A DNA stretch of 10,566 bases. Origin: Deltaproteobacteria bacterium. Lineage in GTDB: Bacteria; Desulfobacterota; Binatia; UBA9968. The notes under the pieces were generated by a model. That model had not been told where the DNA came from. It did not search any database and saw only the letters and a list, made by a program, of their open reading frames with translations. The stretch is taken from the NCBI GenBank assembly GCA_016184235.1, contig JACPDC010000228.1:1-10566 (forward strand), given 5' to 3'. The translations under genes were made by a program, and so were the position numbers. Below, piece after piece: positions 6,890 to 10,566 of the stretch; the first letter of the stretch is position 1; each line of letters starts with the position of its first letter.

Positions 6890-7537
6890 TCAGCTCTTCG
6901 GCCAGGGGCGGATCGCCGAATCCTGGCGTAATTTCTTCGGATTGCAGAGCTCCCGGTGGGCGAAATCGGATATCTTTCTGCGCGGCTTGGCCTTGGGCCA
7001 GCTCTTGGCATGTCCGATCGGCACGACCCAGAGCAGCCGCAAGGGCTGCGGTACTTTAAACAGCTCTCTTAGCTCCGGCTCCACCTCCTCTCGTACCGAA
7101 ACCCAGACCGTGCCCAAACCCATGCTCGCGGCCATAAGCATCATGTGCTCGACCGCGTTGGCAATACTCGCCTGGAAGAGCTTCTCGCGATCACCCGGCT
7201 GGCGGGTGGTGAGATAGACCTGCTTAGTGCGCGGGTCGCCGCAGACCAGGACCAGGACGCTCACGTCTCCCACATAATCCTTCTTTAGCCCCTTGTAGTG
7301 GATCGGGTCTTCTTTCTTGCGCTCTTTCCACTCGTTGTCGTAGATCCGGCGCACTTTTTTCATCTTGCCCCGATCGCGGGTCACCACGAACTCCCAGGGC
7401 TGGGTATTGGCCCCCGACGGGGCCCACCGGCCGGCCTCTAAAATCGTCTCCAGCTGCTTGTCGGCAACTTTCCCAGCCTTATAGACCCTGACGCTTCTCC
7501 GCTTCTTTATAACCTGCAACAGTCCTGCGCTGTTCAC
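6890..7537 (-). CDS. Nitroreductase-family FMN-dependent oxidoreductase
   Basis: A 215-residue flavoprotein, typical in length for the family, likely a homodimer using NAD(P)H to reduce nitro compounds, quinones or similar. FMN-phosphate contacts are visible as KKRRSVRVY at residues 11-19 and WAPSGANTQPWEFVV at 38-52; the helix IANAVEHMMLMAASMGLGTVWVS follows in the middle. I chose GTG 7537-7535 as the start: GGAGG lies five bases upstream and a promoter-like pair would begin transcription near 7553. An in-frame TTG at 7558 adds seven residues but has no Shine-Dalgarno and would fall before that transcript start. Convergent with the selenoprotein gene (38 bases between stops) and downstream of the GAPDH pair on the same strand. 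The physiological substrate is unknown. Confidence 0.88.
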   Translation of the reverse strand: MNSAGLLQVIKKRRSVRVYKAGKVADKQLETILEAGRWAPSGANTQPWEFVVTRDRGKMKKVRRIYDNEWKERKKEDPIHYKGLKKDYVGDVSVLVLVCGDPRTKQVYLTTRQPGDREKLFQASIANAVEHMMLMAASMGLGTVWVSVREEVEPELRELFKVPQPLRLLWVVPIGHAKSWPKAKPRRKISDFAHRELCNPKKLRQDSAIRPWPKS

Positions 7538-7559
7538 TGGCGCCTCCAGAAGTGCCAAG

Positions 7560-7588
7560 CATATATCGTATTCGCGCTACCAAGGCAA
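7560..7588 (-). promoter_or_regulatory. Possible promoter of the nitroreductase gene
   Basis: Minus-strand TTGCCT (7588-7583) and TATATG (7565-7560) are separated by 17 bases, each 4/6 to consensus. It lies between the downstream GAPDH gene and the nitroreductase, so the latter may be transcribed separately as well as by read-through. Confidence 0.35.
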
Positions 7589-7603
7589 AATGCTGGGGGT
7601 TGA

Positions 7604-8605
7604 TTATTCCCATCCTGCAATCACGCCAAGCAAATCGCAGACGCGAGTGGAATATCCCCATTCGTTATCATACCAACTGAGGCACTTGAGATACCTGCCG
7701 TCAGTGACACTCGTGAATCCCGCGTCAAAAATGGAAGAATGCGGATTGCCGATAATATCGGAGGAGACTACAGGCAATTTCATAAATTGCAGTATGCCTT
7801 TCATGCGCTTGGACTCGGCAGCGGCTCGTATCTCGGTATGTACATTCTCGACAGTCACGCCTTTTTCCAGTTCGACAAACAGGTCTACGACAGAACCATC
7901 CGGTACCGGGACACGCGCGGCAATTCCGTCCAGTCTCCCTTGCAATTCGGGCAAGACCTTGCCGACCGCCTTCGCGGCGCCGGTCGATGTCGGAATGATA
8001 TTCTCCGCCGCCGCGCGGCTGCGCCGCCAGTCCGAGTGCGGAACATCAGCCAGGCGCTGGTCGTTCGTATAGGCGTGCACCGTATTGATGATGCCCTCCA
8101 CGATACCAAAAGCATCATGGAGCACCTTCGCCAACGGCGCCAGACAGTTGGTCGTGCAGCTCGCGTTTGAAATGAGCCGGTGTTGCGGGTTCAGCCCCTC
8201 ATCATTGACGCCCAGCACGACCGTGTAATCAATCTCGTCCTTCGCCGGAACTGTAAGCACAACCCGCTTGGCACCGGCGCGAAGATGATGGGTTAGCTGC
8301 TCCTTGGCAGTGAAAATGCCTGTCGATTCCACAACGACGTCGATGCCGAGCTCACCCCACGGTAGTTTGAGCGGGTCCTTTTCGCAAAGCATCCGGGTCC
8401 GGCCATGCGCAGTCACCAGATCATCCCCTTCCAGCCGCAGAGCGCCCTCGAAAGGACCCATCACGGTGTCATAATTCAGCAAGTAGCGCAGCGCTTCATT
8501 GTCAAAGAGGTCGTTAATGGCAACCACTTCAACGTCTCCACGCTTATCCAGAATACGGAATACTGTGCGGCCGATCCGGCCAAACCCGTTGATGGCAACC
8601 CTCAT
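7604..8605 (-). CDS. gap: Glyceraldehyde-3-phosphate dehydrogenase, catalytically complete
   Basis: A 333-residue type I GAPDH, which converts glyceraldehyde-3-phosphate, phosphate and NAD(P) to 1,3-bisphosphoglycerate as a cytoplasmic tetramer in glycolysis or gluconeogenesis. The nucleotide-binding start INGFGRIGR is at residues 5-13; Asp32 (INDLF) is the residue usually linked to NAD preference. The active site is complete in standard numbering: Cys150 in SNASCTTNC, His177 in TVHAYTND, Thr208-Gly209 in PTSTGAA and Arg231 in ARVPVPDGS. The C-terminal WYDNEWGYS is intact. The start ATG 8605 has GGAGG six bases upstream and overlaps the stop of the upstream paralogue by ATGA, so both should be made from one mRNA. 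Confidence 0.97.
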   Translation of the reverse strand: MRVAINGFGRIGRTVFRILDKRGDVEVVAINDLFDNEALRYLLNYDTVMGPFEGALRLEGDDLVTAHGRTRMLCEKDPLKLPWGELGIDVVVESTGIFTAKEQLTHHLRAGAKRVVLTVPAKDEIDYTVVLGVNDEGLNPQHRLISNASCTTNCLAPLAKVLHDAFGIVEGIINTVHAYTNDQRLADVPHSDWRRSRAAAENIIPTSTGAAKAVGKVLPELQGRLDGIAARVPVPDGSVVDLFVELEKGVTVENVHTEIRAAAESKRMKGILQFMKLPVVSSDIIGNPHSSIFDAGFTSVTDGRYLKCLSWYDNEWGYSTRVCDLLGVIAGWE

Positions 8606-9624
8606 TTCACACCTCCGACGCCATCGAGCCTGCTATAGTGCCGTACCACATCGAGCACGCGGCACGCATGACCCAGGCTCTCGTACCAGGCCAGTACTTT
8701 GACGATTCTTTTTCCCGCCTTGAGGGTCGCCTGCGAATCAAAGAGCAATGATTGCCGGCAACCGATGACATCAGAGGAAACAATCGGATCATCAGTCACC
8801 CCGATCAGCATCGGGCGGTCGCCGGCGGCCGCACGCATGGCCTGGTTCACTTGCTGGATAGTCACTTTGGCATCTCGCATCACACAGTTCAGGTCCAGCA
8901 AGGAGCCGCGTTGCACCGGCACGTTGAGGGCGTAACCGCTCAATTTGCCCGAAAATTTTGGCAGGACGAACTCCACCCAGCGGGCCGACTCGTTATTGTT
9001 GGGGATGATGTTCTGCGCCGCGGATCGACTGCGACGAAAATCCTCGTGCGCATAATCCTGAAGAGACTGATCGCTGCTATAGGCATGGACCGTTGTCATC
9101 GACGCGTAGTCGACTCCCAGTGCCTTGTCCAAAGACTGCAACAAGAGCGCGAGAGCATTGGTGGTGGCTGATCCTGCCGATATCAGTCTGTCTTCGCTGA
9201 CTGCACTCTCTTCATTGATACCCGGGATTATAACACGATCTATTGGCTCTGCCGGCAGCGATGCCAGAATTATCCGTCCCGCACCGGCTCGCACATGGGC
9301 TTCCATGTCCGCACGATGCCGATATCGGCCTGTGGCATCCACAACGCAGTCGACGCCCAGAATATCCCACGGGACCTCTCCCGGTCTGGCAAGCTGTAGC
9401 ATTCTGGTCCGGAATTTCTCATTTACCAGATAGTTGTCCCGGAGTTCACTGCACGGCTCATCCAGACCGTCGCTTCTTAGCAGGTAATGGAGGATTTCCG
9501 GTTTGCCGACATCCGCGACCGCGGCGATTTCGACATCCCCATGTTCCAGCGCGAGGTGATAGAGGTGACGGCCGATTTGGCCCAACCCCATAATGCCGAT
9601 TCGGATTTTCCCGTTACGCATCAT
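8602..9624 (-). CDS. GAPDH paralogue lacking the catalytic cysteine, probable pseudoenzyme
   Basis: A 340-residue protein homologous along its whole length to GAPDH: GIMGLGQIGR at residues 10-19, Asp38, TVHAYSSDQ with His180, RRSRSAAQNIIP at 197-208 and VSSDVIG near the C-terminus. The catalytic site is changed. SNASCTTNC is here SAGSATTNA, so Ala153 replaces the nucleophilic Cys. Residues matching Thr208, Gly209 and Arg231 are Asn211, Glu212 and Asn234, and WYDNEWGYS has become WYESLGHA. The frame is open and the fold residues are kept, so this looks like a maintained protein rather than a decaying gene. It cannot act as a phosphorylating GAPDH by the known mechanism. It sits upstream of, and overlaps by ATGA, an active GAPDH, which suggests a regulatory or structural partner, perhaps in mixed tetramers. 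ATG 9624 is preceded by GGAG at five bases; a second ATG follows at once. Confidence 0.92.
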   Translation of the reverse strand: MMRNGKIRIGIMGLGQIGRHLYHLALEHGDVEIAAVADVGKPEILHYLLRSDGLDEPCSELRDNYLVNEKFRTRMLQLARPGEVPWDILGVDCVVDATGRYRHRADMEAHVRAGAGRIILASLPAEPIDRVIIPGINEESAVSEDRLISAGSATTNALALLLQSLDKALGVDYASMTTVHAYSSDQSLQDYAHEDFRRSRSAAQNIIPNNNESARWVEFVLPKFSGKLSGYALNVPVQRGSLLDLNCVMRDAKVTIQQVNQAMRAAAGDRPMLIGVTDDPIVSSDVIGCRQSLLFDSQATLKAGKRIVKVLAWYESLGHACRVLDVVRHYSRLDGVGGVK

Positions 9625-9808
9625 TGCAGCTCCGTCGCCCTCAAGAGGTTCAGTGTTATGCTACACCCCCCAGCCTGAGAAGGCCATATGGCCCCCACGG
9701 CTTAATTGAAATGACGGTGGAATCGAATCCCACGCAGGGTGGGAGGAGCGGGTTTATACTTCGGCGGCACCTAAGGCTTTTTGTGCTCGTGTCTTCCCTT
9801 TGCCGGGC
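9625..9808. other. Intergenic leader region upstream of the GAPDH pair
   Basis: This 184-base gap must hold the promoter for the leftward GAPDH pair, since a terminator closes its right end. I see no convincing -35/-10 pair; a minus-strand TATAAA at 9758-9753 lacks a good -35. Two dyads are present: the perfect 12-base palindrome GGCCATATGGCC at 9682-9693, and TCCCAC/GTGGGA at 9728-9744 with a five-base loop. Either could be a regulator site. No coding frame is persuasive. Confidence 0.4.
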
Positions 9809-9838
9809 AAAAAAAAGGCCCCGTTTGGGGCCTTTTTT
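9809..9838 (-). terminator. Intrinsic (rho-independent) terminator after the oxidoreductase beta gene
   Basis: GGCCCC (9817-9822) and GGGGCC (9827-9832) form a perfect GC stem with a GTTT loop, extended by A6/T6 pairs. Read on the minus strand, the hairpin is followed by eight U, the classic form. It begins 18 bases past the stop of the oxidoreductase beta gene. The opposite strand also ends in six T, so it could work in both directions. Confidence 0.92.
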
Positions 9839-9856
9839 CAGATCGAACGTCGGCTC

Positions 9857-10566
9857 TTATATTCTTGCCTTCAAAATCCCCTTGATCGGGGCGACGCCGG
9901 GAATCTCCCACTCATCCCACATCTCGTCGACCATTTTCTGAATGTAGGTGAAGTGATCTTCTTTGAGATGATCGAAGCGACCCTGCTTGGTGAGAAAGTC
10001 TTTCACGGGAATTCTTCCTTTGCCGGTCTTGCGCGCGTCCCAGGTATAGATGACATTGCCTTCGACGATTTCGTAGAGCGGATAAAGGCCGCTTTTGATT
10101 CCAAACTCGCCGAGCTCGTTCGAGAAGCGTGGGTGATAATCCCAGCCTTTCGGGCATGGGTCGTAGGTGTGGATGAAGGTCGGACCGCCGATGCTGAGCG
10201 CTTTGCGCACCTTGTTGTAATAGTCCGTCGGAGGAAAGGTGGCGCAGGCGGTGGCGACGTAGCGGCAGGTGGGATGGCCGACGGCCAGCATGCCGGCGAC
10301 GTTCTTCTTCCAGCGCCGCTGCATGATGGGGTGCTTCGTTCCCGGAGGCGTGAACGTGGTCTGCGCGCCGTAGGTGGTCAAACCCGTCGCTTGAATATCG
10401 GTATTCGCGGCCGATTCATTGTCGTACATGATAATCAGCAAGTCGTAATCGCTCTGCAGAGCGGCGGAGATGCCGCCGATTCCCATATCGCCGGCGCCGA
10501 GATCGCCGGAGAAGTTGATGACGTTGATCTTCTCGTCTTTGATCTTCCCCTTGCGCTTGAGCGCCC
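9857..10566 (-). CDS. 2-oxoacid:ferredoxin oxidoreductase beta subunit (PorB-like, TPP-binding), N-terminus outside window
   Basis: The visible 235 residues are the C-terminal part of the thiamine-diphosphate-binding subunit of a pyruvate or related 2-oxoacid:ferredoxin oxidoreductase, which makes acyl-CoA, CO2 and reduced ferredoxin, or runs in reverse. The diphosphate/Mg site appears as NFSGDLGAGDMGIGG followed by YDNESAANTDIQATG, equivalent to the GDG...LDNE.Y.NTG.Q motif of the family. IGGPTFIHTYDPCPKGW and the YPLYEIVEGN region are also typical of PorB C-terminal halves. The frame continues upstream past the internal ATG at 10486 to the right edge, so that ATG is not the start. The alpha, gamma and delta subunits should lie to the right. 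The 2-oxoacid used cannot be told from this part. Confidence 0.88.
   Translation of the reverse strand, partial: ALKRKGKIKDEKINVINFSGDLGAGDMGIGGISAALQSDYDLLIIMYDNESAANTDIQATGLTTYGAQTTFTPPGTKHPIMQRRWKKNVAGMLAVGHPTCRYVATACATFPPTDYYNKVRKALSIGGPTFIHTYDPCPKGWDYHPRFSNELGEFGIKSGLYPLYEIVEGNVIYTWDARKTGKGRIPVKDFLTKQGRFDHLKEDHFTYIQKMVDEMWDEWEIPGVAPIKGILKARI

Noticed and set aside
9716..9733. tRNA T-arm-like sequence (GTGG...TCGAATC...CCAC)
   Set aside because: No acceptor, anticodon or D stems could be paired around it at tRNA spacing, so it is treated as chance.
1..10566. CRISPR arrays, insertion sequences, rRNA or complete tRNA genes
   Set aside because: No regularly spaced repeats beyond the two-copy 10-mer, no transposase frame and no RNA-gene signature were seen on either strand.

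Overview
The window looks like a piece of an uncultivated, GC-rich bacterial genome. The mix fits metabolically broad soil, sediment or subsurface lineages such as the Deltaproteobacteria-like, Rokubacteria, NC10 or Tectomicrobia groups: a CoxMSL-type molybdenum hydroxylase, an ACMSD-like amidohydrolase, a UGSC-type selenoprotein and a ferredoxin-dependent 2-oxoacid oxidoreductase. The phylum cannot be fixed from the sequence alone.

Layout, left to right. (1) 1-159 (+): the 3' end of a small gene, perhaps a PIN-like toxin. (2) 239-5024 (-): a catabolic operon read right to left. It encodes an ACMSD-like metal-dependent amidohydrolase/decarboxylase, then the FAD, 2Fe-2S and molybdopterin subunits of a xanthine dehydrogenase/CO dehydrogenase-type hydroxylase, then a 4-oxalocrotonate tautomerase-like protein. 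The first four genes are joined by three identical 4-base ATGA stop/start overlaps. The molybdopterin subunit is broken: a frameshift near 812-830 coincides with about 60-70 missing residues, and its C-terminus is replaced by repeat-rich sequence. (3) 5025-5201: a divergent promoter region with a good sigma70-type promoter on each strand and a palindrome at the expected start of the rightward transcript. (4) 5202-6851 (+): one 549-residue reading frame interrupted only by an in-frame TGA at 5499-5501. I read this as selenocysteine in a UGSC-family selenoprotein whose motif is U-S-T-C, followed by a GC-rich stem-loop placed like a bacterial SECIS. A conventional gene caller would split it into two genes. 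(5) 6890-7537 (-): a nitroreductase-family flavoprotein. (6) 7604-9624 (-): two overlapping glyceraldehyde-3-phosphate dehydrogenase genes. The promoter-distal one has all the catalytic residues. The promoter-proximal one has lost the catalytic Cys (now Ala) and several phosphate-binding residues, so it is a probable pseudoenzyme made together with an active paralogue. (7) 9809-9838: a strong intrinsic terminator serving (8) 9857-10566 (-), the C-terminal part of a thiamine-diphosphate-binding 2-oxoacid:ferredoxin oxidoreductase beta subunit that runs off the window.

As a whole, the left operon looks built to hydroxylate an aromatic or N-heterocyclic compound and process its ring-cleavage product by decarboxylation or hydrolysis and tautomerisation; the substrate cannot be named. 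The most notable points are the selenoprotein with its variant motif and long uncharacterised C-terminal region, and the tandem active/inactive GAPDH pair.
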